A stretch of DNA of 64,000 nucleotides, taken from NCBI RefSeq assembly GCF_015686655.1, contig NZ_JADPMP010000006.1:1-64000 (forward strand), given 5' to 3'. The position numbers were made by a program, and so were the translations under genes. The first letter of the stretch is position 1. Every line of letters starts with the position of its first letter. Origin of the DNA: Pontibacter sp. FD36. GTDB taxonomy: Bacteria; Bacteroidota; Bacteroidia; Cytophagales; Hymenobacteraceae. This document shows positions 47,089 through 56,252 of this stretch, in pieces. The notes beneath the pieces are model-generated. The model was not told the DNA's origin, did not search any database, and saw only the letters and a list, made by a program, of their open reading frames with translations.

Positions 47089-48342
47089 CTATTGATTGTC
47101 TTCTTCTTCCAACTCTTCGCGCAGGATAGAGAGTACGCTTTCGATCGTCTCCTCTTCCAGTTCTGTTCTGCGAAGCAGGTCTTCTTTTGAAACTGCCAGT
47201 ACACTCTTGGCAGTGTCCAGACCGATGCGGCGCAATTCTGCGATCACCCAGTCCTCGATCTCGTCCGTGAACTCTTCCAGGCTGATGTCTTCTTCGTATA
47301 CCTCAGACTCTCTGAATACGTCGATCTCCATGTCTACCAGTTTGCTGGCCAGTTTGATGTTCTGGCCACCCTTACCGATCGCAAGCGATACCTGGTCAGG
47401 CTTCAGGAACACGGATACTCTGCCATTTTCATGGTCTATCTTCATGCTGGTGATCTTAGCTGGGCTAAGAGCACGCTGAATGTATAGCTCCAGGTTGTCT
47501 GTGTAGTTGATCACGTCGATGTTCTCGTTCTCCAGCTCGCGTACGATACTGTGGATACGGGAACCTTTCATGCCCACGCAGGCACCTACCGGGTCAATAC
47601 GGTCGTCAAACGATTCTACGGCTACTTTCGCACGCTCGCCGGGCTCACGCACAATTTTTTTGATCGCGATCAGGCCATCGTATATTTCCGGTACTTCGTT
47701 CTCGAACAAACGCTCCAGGAATGCTGGAGATGTACGGGAAAGAATGATCTTCGGATTACCGTTCACGATCTCAACACGCTGTACGACAGCACGCACTACG
47801 TCGCCTTTGCGGTAGCGGTCTTTCGGGATCTGCTCGCCTTTTGGGATCAGCAGTTCGTTTTCTTCCTGATCAAGCAACAGTACTTCGCGGTTCCATACCT
47901 GGTATACCTCACCTGAAATGATCTCGCCAACAAGGTCCTTGTACTTCTGGAACAGCAACTCTTTTTCCATGTCCTTGATGCGCTGGATCAGCGTCTGACG
48001 GGCAGTCAACACGGCACGGCGGCCGAAGTCTTCCAGCTGTATTTCTTCAGACACTTCTTCGCCTACTTCAAAGTCAGGCTCTATTTTCTGAGCCTCTGAT
48101 AGGGCGATCTTGTCATGATCCCAGATATCCTCCGAGTTGTCGTCCACGATTTCGCGGTTGCGCCAGATCTCCAGGTCACCCTTCTCCACGTTCAGGATGA
48201 TGTCAAAGTTCTCGTCGGTACCCCACTTTTTGCGGATCATGGTACGGAATACATCCTCCAGGATGCGCATCATCGTCGGGCGGTCTATGTTCTTGAATTT
48301 CGCAAATTCAGCGAACGACTCGATCAGGACTGAACTGTTCAT
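47089..48342 (-). CDS. nusA: Transcription termination/antitermination factor NusA
   Basis: The 417-residue RNA polymerase-binding protein influences pausing, termination and antitermination. The N-terminal domain (NSSVLIESFAEFAKFKNI) is followed by an S1 domain (GEIISGEVYQVWNREVLLL) and two KH domains (PVGACVGMKGSRIHSIVREL and SLAIGKGGQNIKLA). The C terminus is acidic and lacks the extra repeats of E. coli NusA, as usual in Bacteroidota. It starts 7 bases after the rimP stop. Confidence 0.97.
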   Translation of the reverse strand: MNSSVLIESFAEFAKFKNIDRPTMMRILEDVFRTMIRKKWGTDENFDIILNVEKGDLEIWRNREIVDDNSEDIWDHDKIALSEAQKIEPDFEVGEEVSEEIQLEDFGRRAVLTARQTLIQRIKDMEKELLFQKYKDLVGEIISGEVYQVWNREVLLLDQEENELLIPKGEQIPKDRYRKGDVVRAVVQRVEIVNGNPKIILSRTSPAFLERLFENEVPEIYDGLIAIKKIVREPGERAKVAVESFDDRIDPVGACVGMKGSRIHSIVRELENENIDVINYTDNLELYIQRALSPAKITSMKIDHENGRVSVFLKPDQVSLAIGKGGQNIKLASKLVDMEIDVFRESEVYEEDISLEEFTDEIEDWVIAELRRIGLDTAKSVLAVSKEDLLRRTELEEETIESVLSILREELEEEDNQ

Positions 48343-48349
48343 TATTTTA

Positions 48350-48823
48350 TCATTTAAAAGATATTACAACATTTGCTTTTACAATCTCCCCGAAAGGTAT
48401 TTGCACAGGCTCATACGTTGCCTTTTTGCCTTTTTGTTTGATTTCTTCTGTCAGGTTTATACCTGTCTCGGTTACTTCTTCCAGCTTGCCTGTTTTCTCG
48501 GTTCCGTCCTTCATTTTCAGTTTCAGGTTGCGGCCGATGTTTCGCTTAAACTGCTGCGGCTGGGTAAGTGGAAAATCCACTCCCGGTGAACTCACCTCCA
48601 GCACATAAGATACTTCCTCGCCATACGTCTCCGCGATCTTTGAATTGACGCGGCGGCTGATGGTAGCGCACTGGTCAATGGTGATGCCCTGCTCGCCATC
48701 AGCCAACACGGTTATCTTGGGGCGCACTGCCGAATCAGACACTGCTACATCTACGATGAACAGGTCACTTTCCGGAAGGCTGGCTTCCGCCATAGCGCGA
48801 ATACTTTGTGCCGTTATTGCCAT
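48350..48823 (-). CDS. rimP: Ribosome maturation factor RimP
   Basis: The 157-residue protein assists 30S assembly. It shows the N-terminal alpha/beta domain (GITIDQCATISRRVNSKIAE) with the conserved family core VLEVSSPGVDFPLTQPQQFKR, and a C-terminal SH3-like domain. The order rimP-nusA-infB is conserved in bacteria. It has a clear upstream promoter and a leader hairpin (48846-48864), described separately. Confidence 0.95.
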   Translation of the reverse strand: MAITAQSIRAMAEASLPESDLFIVDVAVSDSAVRPKITVLADGEQGITIDQCATISRRVNSKIAETYGEEVSYVLEVSSPGVDFPLTQPQQFKRNIGRNLKLKMKDGTEKTGKLEEVTETGINLTEEIKQKGKKATYEPVQIPFGEIVKANVVISFK

Positions 48824-48845
48824 ATTTATTTAAAGAAAATAAAGA

Positions 48846-48864
48846 AGGGGACCTCGCGTCCCCT
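48846..48864 (-). promoter_or_regulatory. GC-rich leader hairpin upstream of rimP, possible attenuator
   Basis: On the minus strand AGGGGAC (48864-48858) and GTCCCCT (48852-48846) form a 7-bp stem with a 5-base loop, followed by a T-rich stretch (TCTTTATTTTCTTT) and then the rimP ATG 23 bases after the stem. It lies between the promoter and the first codon, so it looks like a conditional terminator in the leader of an operon that encodes the termination factor NusA. Confidence 0.55.
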
Positions 48865-48886
48865 CATCTCCTTGGAAATAATGTCA

Positions 48887-48917
48887 CAAATTTACTATAA
48901 AAACATTATATAAACAA
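48887..48917 (-). promoter_or_regulatory. Promoter of the rimP-nusA-infB operon
   Basis: On the minus strand TTG (48917-48915), 20 bases, then TAAATTTG (48894-48887), an exact fit to TAnnTTTG. The predicted start of transcription is near 48880, giving a leader of about 57 bases. Confidence 0.65.
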
Positions 48918-49132
48918 CAATATGTGTTTAAGTGCGCTGTAATTATATGGTTTCTGGAGATTTCGGGCGGCATTTTTGTGGCCAGTGCCAGCTGCCGGAG
49001 GGGCTTCGGTTCTGTAACAAGCACAAGTGCTGGAAAAGTTCTGCAGATTAAAATCATTATAGCCACCGCAAGTGAATATATTCTGAAGCGTAGCTTGATA
49101 TTCCTACAAGCATAATTTGTAAGTTTGCCACC
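48918..49132. other. Intergenic region between rimP and the EEP-family gene
   Basis: Divergent spacer. Besides the rimP promoter on the left I see no RNA gene or coding frame with support. A rightward promoter for the EEP-family gene should lie here but no clear TAnnTTTG was found. Confidence 0.45.
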
Positions 49133-50263
49133 GTGGCAGGTACATTCAAACAAATACGCCGGAGAATCTGGCTGATCCTGAACATCCTGGTGGTGCTTTG
49201 GCTACTGCTGGGAGTATTCAGTATGCGCATACCACCCTACGAATTCTGGCCTGCCGGCTTTGTTGCTTTCTCTCTTCCTGGCGCTTTGGTGCTTAACTTC
49301 CTGTTCTTTATCTACTGGCTGTTTAAGCGCTCGTGGTATGTGTTTCTGCCACTAGCAGTGATTGGCCTCGGCTGGAATCACTATGGCCGACTGGTATCGA
49401 TCACATGGGACAAGGAGCTGCCCGAAGGTGCTAAAACCCTCGAGGTGCTAAGCTTCAATGTGCATATTTTTAACGCCTACGAAAGGATAGTGGAAGGCGT
49501 GCCGCGGGTGTCGGAAGAGATGGTGGACTGGGTCGCCACACACCCTGCCGATGTGTTCTGTTTGCAGGAGTTTTACAGCCGGGTCAATTCTACAGAGTTT
49601 AATAACTTCAACCGGATCGGTAAGAGGTATAACCGGTATGTGTTCGCCTCCACTTATCAGGGCGATCGCGTGAAGGCGGATCTAGGTATAGCTATTTTCT
49701 CAAAATACCCGATCGTGCGGGGCAATACGATACGCTTTCCGAACACACCGGAACGCAGCGCCAACCGGGCCGCCTGGGTTGACATCAATGTGAAAGGGGA
49801 TACCGTCAGGGTATACGCCGTGCACCTGCAGTCGATGAGTATCAAGGCAGAGGACATCGAGAACACCTACTCCGCAATAGGCGATGAAGAGAGCTTCCGG
49901 AAGGAGAGCCGCAACCTGGCCCGTCGTTTGCGCATGGGGTTCCGGGCCAGAGCCATGCAGGTACAGCAGTTGCTCGACCATGTAAAAACATCACCTTATC
50001 CGGTTATTGTGACAGGCGATTTCAATGACATTCCGTTCAGCTATACCTACAGTCAATTAGTAGGTGAATTGAATAACTCATTTGAGAAAGCGGGCAACGG
50101 GGTAGGCGCCACTTACAACGGACCTTTACCATTCCTGCGTATTGATAATCAGTTCTTCAGTGAAGGGCTGGAGGCTTACGATTTTAAAACACATTACGAA
50201 ATGCCGCTCTCCGACCACTTCCCGATCTCGGCGACCTATGTCATCAAGCCGAAAGAGGAGTAA
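49133..50263 (+). CDS. Membrane-anchored endonuclease/exonuclease/phosphatase family protein
   Basis: The 376-residue protein has three N-terminal membrane segments (about residues 10-30, 38-60 and 65-80) and then an EEP (DNase I-like) domain. The metal and catalytic motifs are present: LSFNVHIFN, FCLQEFYS with the catalytic Glu, GDFNDIPFS and SDHFPI. The substrate may be a phosphodiester or phosphoester in the envelope; it cannot be told. Its first codon is GTG (MAGTFKQIRRR), chosen because it keeps the basic start before the first membrane helix. Confidence 0.88.
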   Translation: MAGTFKQIRRRIWLILNILVVLWLLLGVFSMRIPPYEFWPAGFVAFSLPGALVLNFLFFIYWLFKRSWYVFLPLAVIGLGWNHYGRLVSITWDKELPEGAKTLEVLSFNVHIFNAYERIVEGVPRVSEEMVDWVATHPADVFCLQEFYSRVNSTEFNNFNRIGKRYNRYVFASTYQGDRVKADLGIAIFSKYPIVRGNTIRFPNTPERSANRAAWVDINVKGDTVRVYAVHLQSMSIKAEDIENTYSAIGDEESFRKESRNLARRLRMGFRARAMQVQQLLDHVKTSPYPVIVTGDFNDIPFSYTYSQLVGELNNSFEKAGNGVGATYNGPLPFLRIDNQFFSEGLEAYDFKTHYEMPLSDHFPISATYVIKPKEE

Positions 50264-50284
50264 GGGACTGACGGTATAATTTTT

Positions 50285-50292
50285 TAGTTTTG
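50285..50292 (+). promoter_or_regulatory. Candidate -7 element for cysS
   Basis: TAGTTTTG fits TAnnTTTG exactly, 22 bases past the stop of the preceding gene and 86 bases before the chosen cysS start. No -33 TTTG is visible. Confidence 0.32.
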
Positions 50293-50378
50293 AACTTTGG
50301 TTGGCCACCATGGCTCACCAGGATAATCAAGTATAAACAGAAAGTATGCCCTTTGCGCATGCTGTGCATATCAATACC

Positions 50379-51869
50379 ATGCAACACAAACTGAACCTGT
50401 ATAACACGCTCACACGCAAAAGAGAACTGTTCGAACCGTTACACGCACCCTTTGTGGGAATGTATGTCTGCGGACCGACAGTGTATGGCGAGCCGCACCT
50501 GGGCCATGCCCGCAGTGCCGTTACCTTCGACGTGCTGTACCGCTACCTCAAGTACCTCGGGTATAAAGTACGCTATGTGCGCAACATCACCGACGTTGGC
50601 CACCTTGAAAACGATGCCGACGAAGGCGAAGACAAAATCCAGAAGAGAGCCAAGCTGGAGCACCTCGAGCCGATGGAGGTCGTGCAGCACTATACCAATG
50701 TGTACCAGCAGGACATGGCGACACTTAATACCAAGTCGCCTGACATAGAACCGCGTGCTTCCGGCCACATCATCGAGCAGATCCAGATGATTCAGGAAAT
50801 ACTCGAGAATGGTATGGCCTATGAGGTGAACGGATCGGTGTACTTTGATGTACCGGCCTATCACAAGAACAACAACTACGGGAAGCTGTCGGGTCGCATC
50901 ATCGAAGACCTGCTGAGCAACACCCGTGATACAGAAGGGCAGGGGGAAAAGCGTTCACCGCTTGACTTTGCGCTTTGGAAAAAAGCATCGCCGCAGCACA
51001 TCATGCGCTGGCCTTCGCCGTGGAGCGACGGCTTTCCGGGCTGGCACCTCGAGTGCTCGGCCATGAGCCGCAAGTACCTGGGCGAGACTTTTGATATTCA
51101 CGGTGGCGGACTTGACCTGATGTTCCCGCACCACGAGTGCGAGATTGCGCAGAGTCAGGCCAGCCACAGCCACAGTGATGCTGCCCGTTATTGGGTGCAC
51201 AACAACATGATCACTGTGAACGGACAGAAGATGGGTAAGTCGCTGGGCAACTTCATCAACCTGAGCGAGCTCTTCAGCGGCAAGCATAAAATGCTGGAGC
51301 AGGCTTACAGCCCGATGACGATTCGCTTCTTTATCCTGCAGGCGCACTACCGCAGCACACTCGACTTTAGCAACGAGGCGCTGCAGGCTGCTCAGAAAGG
51401 ATACCGTAAGCTGATGAACGGCATGCGTGTGCTCGAGAAACTGGTATACCCGGAACAGCCCGGCACACCGGACGAAAAGCTGAACGAAGACCTGTTGAAA
51501 TTGACGGAGGATTGCTTCCGCGGCATGAACGATGACCTGAACACGGCCCGTACCATCGCGTCACTCTTCAACCTGCTCAAGAAGATCAACAGTCTATACC
51601 TGGGGCAGTTGCAGATCGGGGCGCTGACGCGCGACACCTTCGATACCATCCGCACAACCTATACCGAACTGGTGCATGATGTGCTTGGGTTAAAAGACGA
51701 GCCGACTGCTGATATGGAAAATATGCTGGAATTGGTGCTCGGCTTTTACAAGGAGGCAAAAGAGAACAAGGCTTATGACAAAGTAGATGCCATCCGTGCC
51801 GAGCTGAAGAAGCAGGGCATCGTGATCAAGGACCTGAAAACCGGAATTGACTGGGCTTATGAAGAATAA
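50379..51869 (+). CDS. cysS: Cysteine--tRNA ligase
   Basis: The 496-residue class I synthetase charges tRNA(Cys). The zinc ligand C31 stands in YVCGPTVYG, directly before the HIGH-type motif PHLGHARS; a second zinc site segment is WHLECSAMS, and KMGKS serves as the KMSKS loop. Length is normal. The ATG at 50379 begins the conserved start [16 protein letters not shown]; an upstream ATG at 50346 would add 11 residues not seen in the family. Confidence 0.95.
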   Translation: MQHKLNLYNTLTRKRELFEPLHAPFVGMYVCGPTVYGEPHLGHARSAVTFDVLYRYLKYLGYKVRYVRNITDVGHLENDADEGEDKIQKRAKLEHLEPMEVVQHYTNVYQQDMATLNTKSPDIEPRASGHIIEQIQMIQEILENGMAYEVNGSVYFDVPAYHKNNNYGKLSGRIIEDLLSNTRDTEGQGEKRSPLDFALWKKASPQHIMRWPSPWSDGFPGWHLECSAMSRKYLGETFDIHGGGLDLMFPHHECEIAQSQASHSHSDAARYWVHNNMITVNGQKMGKSLGNFINLSELFSGKHKMLEQAYSPMTIRFFILQAHYRSTLDFSNEALQAAQKGYRKLMNGMRVLEKLVYPEQPGTPDEKLNEDLLKLTEDCFRGMNDDLNTARTIASLFNLLKKINSLYLGQLQIGALTRDTFDTIRTTYTELVHDVLGLKDEPTADMENMLELVLGFYKEAKENKAYDKVDAIRAELKKQGIVIKDLKTGIDWAYEE

Positions 51870-52872
51870 TATGAAGCTACTGGCCATCCTGTTGCTGAGC
51901 GCCATGGGACTTAACAGCTGCGACTCTTCTGAAAACGGAAGCAGTAGTGATCGTGTAGAAACTACAGAGGTGGAAGAAGCTGTAGTGCAGGCACCTGAAT
52001 TTAATGCGGATTCTGCGTACAACTTTGTGGATCAGCAAGTGGCTTTCGGGCCGCGTGTGCCTAACACAGCAGCACATTACAAAACAGGGGAGTGGCTGAT
52101 TGAGACGCTGCGCAGCTATGGCGCCGAGGTGCAGGTGCAGGCCTTTCAGGCACGTGCTTTTGACGGTACAATGCTCAACCTGCGCAACATTATCGGCACC
52201 ATCAATCCCAATGCAACCAAGCGTGTACTGCTGGCTGCGCACTGGGACACACGACCCTTTGCCGACAAAGACGAGGAAAATCAGAACAAGCCCATCGATG
52301 GTGCCAATGACGGTGCCAGCGGTGTAGGAGTACTGCTCGAGATCGCACGTGCCATACAGGTGGCGGAGCAGAAGCCAGGTATAGGCATTGATATCATCTT
52401 CTTTGATGGAGAAGACTACGGTCAGCCTGACGAAAGCGACTACCCATACCAAAGCGATACTTGGTGCCTGGGGTCACAGTATTGGAGCAAGAACAAACAC
52501 AAGCCGAATTACAAAGCGAACTACGGTATACTACTCGACATGGTAGGCGCCGAGAATGCCAAGTTTGCCCGCGAAGGCACCTCTATGCAGTATGCCCGCA
52601 ACGTCGTGGACAAGGTATGGCGTGCCGGCAATCGCCTAGGATATTCCGACTACTTCAAGTATGTGAATGCTCCGGCCATTACCGACGACCATTATTACGT
52701 GAACACAGTGGCAGGTATCCGTATGATCGATATCATCGAGTATAACATGGCCAACCAGGACGATTACTTCGGGCCTTATCATCACCGCCATACCGACACG
52801 ATGGACATCATCAGCAAGAACACCCTGAAGGCAGTAGGGCAGACGGTGTTGCACGTGCTGTACAACGAATAG
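51859..52872 (+). CDS. M28 family lipoprotein, glutaminyl-cyclase/aminopeptidase-like
   Basis: The roughly 337-residue precursor has a lipobox GLNSC and a single-zinc or two-zinc M28 fold: AAHWDTRP with the first His and Asp, [15 protein letters not shown] with the next Asp, IFFDGEDYG with the catalytic Glu, and a late HHRHTDTMD with a metal His. The closest known types are secreted glutaminyl cyclases and aminopeptidases. It overlaps the cysS end by 11 bases if ATG 51859 is used; ATG 51871 is also possible, as both give a good lipoprotein signal. Confidence 0.87.
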   Translation: MKNNMKLLAILLLSAMGLNSCDSSENGSSSDRVETTEVEEAVVQAPEFNADSAYNFVDQQVAFGPRVPNTAAHYKTGEWLIETLRSYGAEVQVQAFQARAFDGTMLNLRNIIGTINPNATKRVLLAAHWDTRPFADKDEENQNKPIDGANDGASGVGVLLEIARAIQVAEQKPGIGIDIIFFDGEDYGQPDESDYPYQSDTWCLGSQYWSKNKHKPNYKANYGILLDMVGAENAKFAREGTSMQYARNVVDKVWRAGNRLGYSDYFKYVNAPAITDDHYYVNTVAGIRMIDIIEYNMANQDDYFGPYHHRHTDTMDIISKNTLKAVGQTVLHVLYNE

Positions 52873-52890
52873 GCTATACCTTACGAACAG

Positions 52891-52918
52891 AAAAGGCGCT
52901 CCTCAGAGCGCCTTTTTT
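52891..52918. terminator. Bidirectional terminator between the M28 and DUF4136 genes
   Basis: An 11-bp perfect stem (arms 52891-52901 and 52906-52916, loop CTCA) with four A before and six T after lies between two convergent genes. Confidence 0.87.
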
Positions 52919-53576
52919 ATTGCCTTGTAACAGAGGGAAGCACATTGTCTTCAGCCATCTTCTGGACGGTGAGTTCAGCAAACCTGCTGGCGGCTTTTCG
53001 CAGGCTGCGGGGGCTATGTGACTTAGACTGAGCTGACCATACCAAGCGATCAGAATTGACATCGTAGAGGTTTGTTTCAAGGTAGTATACCTTGTCTTCA
53101 GTGTAATAGCCCGGGTCGTACAAAGTAGGGTACCAGTAGTTGTAGTAACCTCTGAAGCTGCCATACCATACAAAGCGCGTCATCGGGCGGTACCCCATAT
53201 TGCCTGGCACGTAGCGGGTTTCGGTTTGCTCGTCGACCAGCGTGGCAGTCAGGATGGCGTCATGGCCGTCTTCCTTGATACGCTCGATGAGCAGGTTTAC
53301 ATCTGGTCCGGTTTTAGAGGTAGCAGATGGCGGGAACAAATCAATACTGCGGGTTGCCTGAATGCCTCTTATCTGCAACTGCGCCTGCAGGTCGTTTTCC
53401 ACTTCCTGCCGGGCCAGCACGTTATCGGTAAGGGCAGCCACCACTACCCGCTGATAATTCTGTGCTTCAATTTCGGGGCTTTTCCAGGACCCCATGATCT
53501 GGGTAGAGGAGGAGCATGCCGCTATACCTGCCAACAGGAGCAGCAGCCAGGCGTTCCTGATAAGGTTGTGTTTCAT
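52917..53576 (-). CDS. DUF4136-like lipoprotein
   Basis: The 219-residue precursor has the lipobox IAACS after a hydrophobic stretch (Cys21) and a DUF4136-type mature domain (QIMGSWKSPE at the start, VYYLETNLYDVNSDRLVWSAQS near the end). The middle has an unusual aromatic stretch (SFRGYYNYWYPTLYDPGYY). Function is unknown; likely an outer-membrane lipoprotein. A longer frame reaches 53783, but the added 69 residues are Cys-rich and unlike a signal peptide, so I use 53576. Confidence 0.82.
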   Translation of the reverse strand: MKHNLIRNAWLLLLLAGIAACSSSTQIMGSWKSPEIEAQNYQRVVVAALTDNVLARQEVENDLQAQLQIRGIQATRSIDLFPPSATSKTGPDVNLLIERIKEDGHDAILTATLVDEQTETRYVPGNMGYRPMTRFVWYGSFRGYYNYWYPTLYDPGYYTEDKVYYLETNLYDVNSDRLVWSAQSKSHSPRSLRKAASRFAELTVQKMAEDNVLPSVTRQ

Positions 53577-53817
53577 ATTTTTGGTGCTTAATCTGCTTAT
53601 ACCTAGTTTATTGTATAACGAGTAGCGACCCTTGTTAGGTTTAAGCACCCGCTTATAGCCGGAGTAATCCGTGCAGTGGTAATTCGGAAGTGCAGGGCAG
53701 GCAGTTTCAGTGCTGAAATTAGAGCAACATTTTGAGGACGGAAACGGTATGTGCAGGCAACAGCGCACTACTTGCAAGAGCAACCATGATATTATCTGAA
53801 GTATTTAAAAAGCGTTA
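53577..53817. other. Intergenic region between the DUF4136 gene and the aldolase gene
   Basis: The two flanking genes diverge. The rightward promoter box for the aldolase lies at its right edge. One TATACCT word is at 53600. I found no other structure. Confidence 0.45.
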
Positions 53818-53825
53818 TATATTTG
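53818..53825 (+). promoter_or_regulatory. -7 element of the class I aldolase gene
   Basis: TATATTTG, an exact fit to TAnnTTTG, 44 bases before the start codon. No clear TTTG at -33. Confidence 0.45.
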
Positions 53826-53869
53826 TCCTGCAATTCAATACGTCCCTTTTATCAAAAACAATTTAAAAA

Positions 53870-54928
53870 ATGTCGTACGATAACATCGTTTCCTTACTTG
53901 GTTCTGAAGCGGAAAATCTGCTTCAGTATGAAAGCAAAACAATCTCTAAGGACCTGATCCATGCACCGGGTCCTGACTTTGTAGATCGTGTGTTCTCTCA
54001 GTCAAACCGTAGTCCGCAGGTATTGCGCAGCCTGCAGCAGCTTTTCAACCACGGCCGTCTGGCTGGCACAGGTTACCTGTCCATCCTGCCTGTTGACCAG
54101 GGTATTGAGCACACCGCAGGTGCTTCTTTCGCCCCGAATCCTATCTATTTCGATCCTGAGAACATTATCAAGCTAGCCATCGAAGGTGGGTGCAACGCCG
54201 TGGCTACTACCTTTGGTAACCTGGCGATGATGTCCAGAAAGTATGCGCACAAGATTCCGTTTGTGGTGAAGATCAATCACAACGAGCTGATGACCTACCC
54301 GAATAAGTATGACCAGATCATGTTCGGCTCTGTGGACGAAGCCTGGAACCTGGGTGCCACTGCCGTAGGCGCTACGATCTACTTCGGCTCAGAGGAGTCT
54401 TCCCGCCAGATCATTGAAGTGGCTGAGGCATTCGAAAGAGCGCACCAGCTGGGCATGGCCACCATTCTGTGGTGCTACACTCGCAACAACGCTTTCAAGA
54501 AAGATGGTGTGGATTACCACGTGGCCGCTGACCTGACGGCACAGGCCAACCATCTGGGTGTGACTATACAGGCCGACATCATCAAGCAGAAGCTTCCTGA
54601 AAACAACGGTGGCTTTAAGGCGATCGGCTTCGGCAAGACGCATGAGAAGATGTACTCAGAGCTTTCTTCTGACAACCCAATCGACCTGGCCCGCTATCAG
54701 GTGGCGAACTGCTACATGGGGCGTGCCGGCCTTATCAACTCTGGTGGTGAGTCCAAGGGTGAGTCGGATCTGGCAGATGCCGTGCGCACAGCTGTTATTA
54801 ATAAGCGTGCAGGCGGTATGGGCTTGATATCAGGCCGTAAGGCGTTCCAGAAAGATATGAAAGTGGGAGTGGAACTGCTGAACGCAATACAGGACGTATA
54901 CCTGGCCAATGATATTACACTTGCTTAA
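53870..54928 (+). CDS. fbaB: Class I fructose-bisphosphate aldolase (FbaB/DhnA type)
   Basis: The 352-residue enzyme cleaves fructose 1,6-bisphosphate to triose phosphates through a Schiff base, without metal. The family motif [17 protein letters not shown], the strand [11 protein letters not shown] and the segment [12 protein letters not shown] fit the DhnA-type class I aldolases, which are found in archaea and many Bacteroidota. It may act in glycolysis or gluconeogenesis. Codon use is strongly biased, as expected for a well-expressed glycolytic enzyme. Confidence 0.92.
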   Translation: MSYDNIVSLLGSEAENLLQYESKTISKDLIHAPGPDFVDRVFSQSNRSPQVLRSLQQLFNHGRLAGTGYLSILPVDQGIEHTAGASFAPNPIYFDPENIIKLAIEGGCNAVATTFGNLAMMSRKYAHKIPFVVKINHNELMTYPNKYDQIMFGSVDEAWNLGATAVGATIYFGSEESSRQIIEVAEAFERAHQLGMATILWCYTRNNAFKKDGVDYHVAADLTAQANHLGVTIQADIIKQKLPENNGGFKAIGFGKTHEKMYSELSSDNPIDLARYQVANCYMGRAGLINSGGESKGESDLADAVRTAVINKRAGGMGLISGRKAFQKDMKVGVELLNAIQDVYLANDITLA

Positions 54929-54964
54929 TCTGTAGCAGAACTGCTGATTATTAACTAATTTTAC

Positions 54965-55009
54965 AGCCTGCTTTGGAGTCGCTCCTTTGTGAGTAATCCG
55001 AAGCAGGCT
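54965..55009. terminator. Inverted repeat between the aldolase gene and accD
   Basis: Arms AGCCTGCTT (54965-54973) and AAGCAGGCT (55001-55009) enclose 27 bases with an inner GGAG-TCG-CTCC stem. It can fold as an aldolase terminator, but its right arm touches the accD -7 box, so it may link both. Confidence 0.5.
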
Positions 55010-55016
55010 ATATTTG
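54986..55016 (+). promoter_or_regulatory. Promoter of accD
   Basis: TTTG (54986-54989), 19 bases, then TATATTTG (55009-55016). This is a full match to the Bacteroidota consensus. The predicted transcript starts near 55023, 75 bases before the start codon. Confidence 0.68.
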
Positions 55017-55097
55017 TGCCCAAATCTGCCCAGAGTTGGTGAAGAGAAGTATGGCAGTACAACCATTTAATGTGCGGTACGCACGACCGATACGATT

Positions 55098-56000
55098 ATG
55101 ATGCCTTGGTTTAAACGAGTAGAAAAAGGAATTATCACACCGACAGAGGAGAAAAAAGAAACTCCGGACGGCTTGTGGTTTAAGTGCCCGGATTGCAAGA
55201 CAGTGACTAGCATGACTGAGCACCGCAAAAACCTGAAGACCTGCGTGAAGTGCAACTACCACGACCGTGTTGGTTCAAAGGAGTATTTCGCCATCCTGTT
55301 CGACGATAACAAGTTTACGGAGATGGACGAGGATATGACCTCGGGCGACCCGCTCAACTTTGTGGACTCCAAGCCATACCCGCAGCGCACTGCTGAGACG
55401 CAGCGCAAGACTGGTTTGAAAGATGCCGTGCGCACTGCCTATGGTAAGTCAGGTGGCAGGGACATCACCATCGCCTGTATGGACTTTGCCTACATTGGTG
55501 GCTCTATGGGATCAGTGGTGGGTGAGAAGATTGCCCGCGCCATTGACCATGCCCGCAAGACGCGCACACCTTTCATGATGATCTCCAAGTCAGGTGGCGC
55601 CCGTATGATGGAGGCTGGCTTCTCGCTGATGCAGATGGCCAAGACTTCTGCAAAACTGGCGCTTCTTTCGGAGGAGAAACTACCTTATATTTCGATGCTC
55701 ACGGATCCTACCACAGGTGGTGTAACGGCATCTTATGCTATGCTGGGCGACTTCAACATTGCCGAGCCGGGTGCGTTGATCGGTTTTGCCGGTCCACGTG
55801 TTATCAAAGAAACGATTGGAAAAGACCTGCCGAAAGGATTCCAGAGTGCGGAGTTCGTACTGGAGCATGGCTTCCTGGACTTCATCGTAGACCGCAAGGA
55901 ACTAAAGCAGCGCCTGGTAGACCTGCTGGGCATGATCATGCCTGCCACAGAAGAAAAAAACGGAACAGCCAAAACGCAGAAAGCCGCCAAATCGGCATAA
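55098..56000 (+). CDS. accD: Acetyl-CoA carboxylase carboxyltransferase subunit beta
   Basis: The 300-residue subunit works with AccA to carboxylate acetyl-CoA in fatty acid synthesis. The N-terminal zinc ribbon CPDC...CVKC (about residues 33-56) is followed by the crotonase-like core with [33 protein letters not shown] and [16 protein letters not shown]. The next codon is also ATG (55101), which may be the real start. It has its own strong promoter and a terminator. Confidence 0.96.
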   Translation: MMPWFKRVEKGIITPTEEKKETPDGLWFKCPDCKTVTSMTEHRKNLKTCVKCNYHDRVGSKEYFAILFDDNKFTEMDEDMTSGDPLNFVDSKPYPQRTAETQRKTGLKDAVRTAYGKSGGRDITIACMDFAYIGGSMGSVVGEKIARAIDHARKTRTPFMMISKSGGARMMEAGFSLMQMAKTSAKLALLSEEKLPYISMLTDPTTGGVTASYAMLGDFNIAEPGALIGFAGPRVIKETIGKDLPKGFQSAEFVLEHGFLDFIVDRKELKQRLVDLLGMIMPATEEKNGTAKTQKAAKSA

Positions 56001-56027
56001 GCGGATTGGATTAAATTAATAGAGCAG

Positions 56028-56058
56028 AAAAGCCTGTTAGTATTGCTGACAGGCTTTT
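56028..56058 (+). terminator. Terminator after accD
   Basis: A 10-bp perfect stem (arms 56028-56037 and 56049-56058) with a T run after it, 27 bases past the stop. Confidence 0.84.
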
Positions 56059-56133
56059 TTGGTGGTACTCAAACACGACAAAATATAAGCTGAACGGGTG
56101 TAAACAAACTTTTTCAGTTTAGGAAAGTAATAG

Positions 56134-56166
56134 TTTGGGTAAAGCACAATATTGTGCCTAAGTTTG
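56134..56166 (+). promoter_or_regulatory. Promoter of the first OmpA-type lipoprotein gene
   Basis: TTTG (56134-56137), 21 bases, TAAGTTTG (56159-56166): a full consensus match. It lies inside the 5' extension of the longer frame (from 56154), supporting a start at 56253. The leader is about 80 bases. Confidence 0.62.
56144..56157. promoter_or_regulatory. Perfect palindrome in the promoter spacer, candidate operator
   Basis: GCACAATATTGTGC is a perfect 14-base palindrome placed between the -33 and -7 boxes. A second half-site AAAGCACAA lies downstream near 56180. This is the usual place for a repressor site; no nearby regulator gene is seen. Confidence 0.45.
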
Positions 56167-56252
56167 GCATTAGTATTGCGAAAGCACAAATACTAAGAAT
56201 AACTAATACTACTATCAACCAAAAACCATTTTTTCAAATTTATTGCAAGACT

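Noticed and set aside
48884..49153. 89-residue open frame on the minus strand upstream of rimP
   Set aside because: It overlaps the rimP promoter, has no domain, and reads into the start of the divergent gene.
53577..53783. Longer start for the DUF4136-like lipoprotein
   Set aside because: The extra 69 residues are Cys-rich, have no signal-like segment and would bury the lipobox signal peptide.
56154..56252. Longer start for the first OmpA-type gene
   Set aside because: The added codons overlap the promoter -7 box, and the signal peptide starts at 56253.
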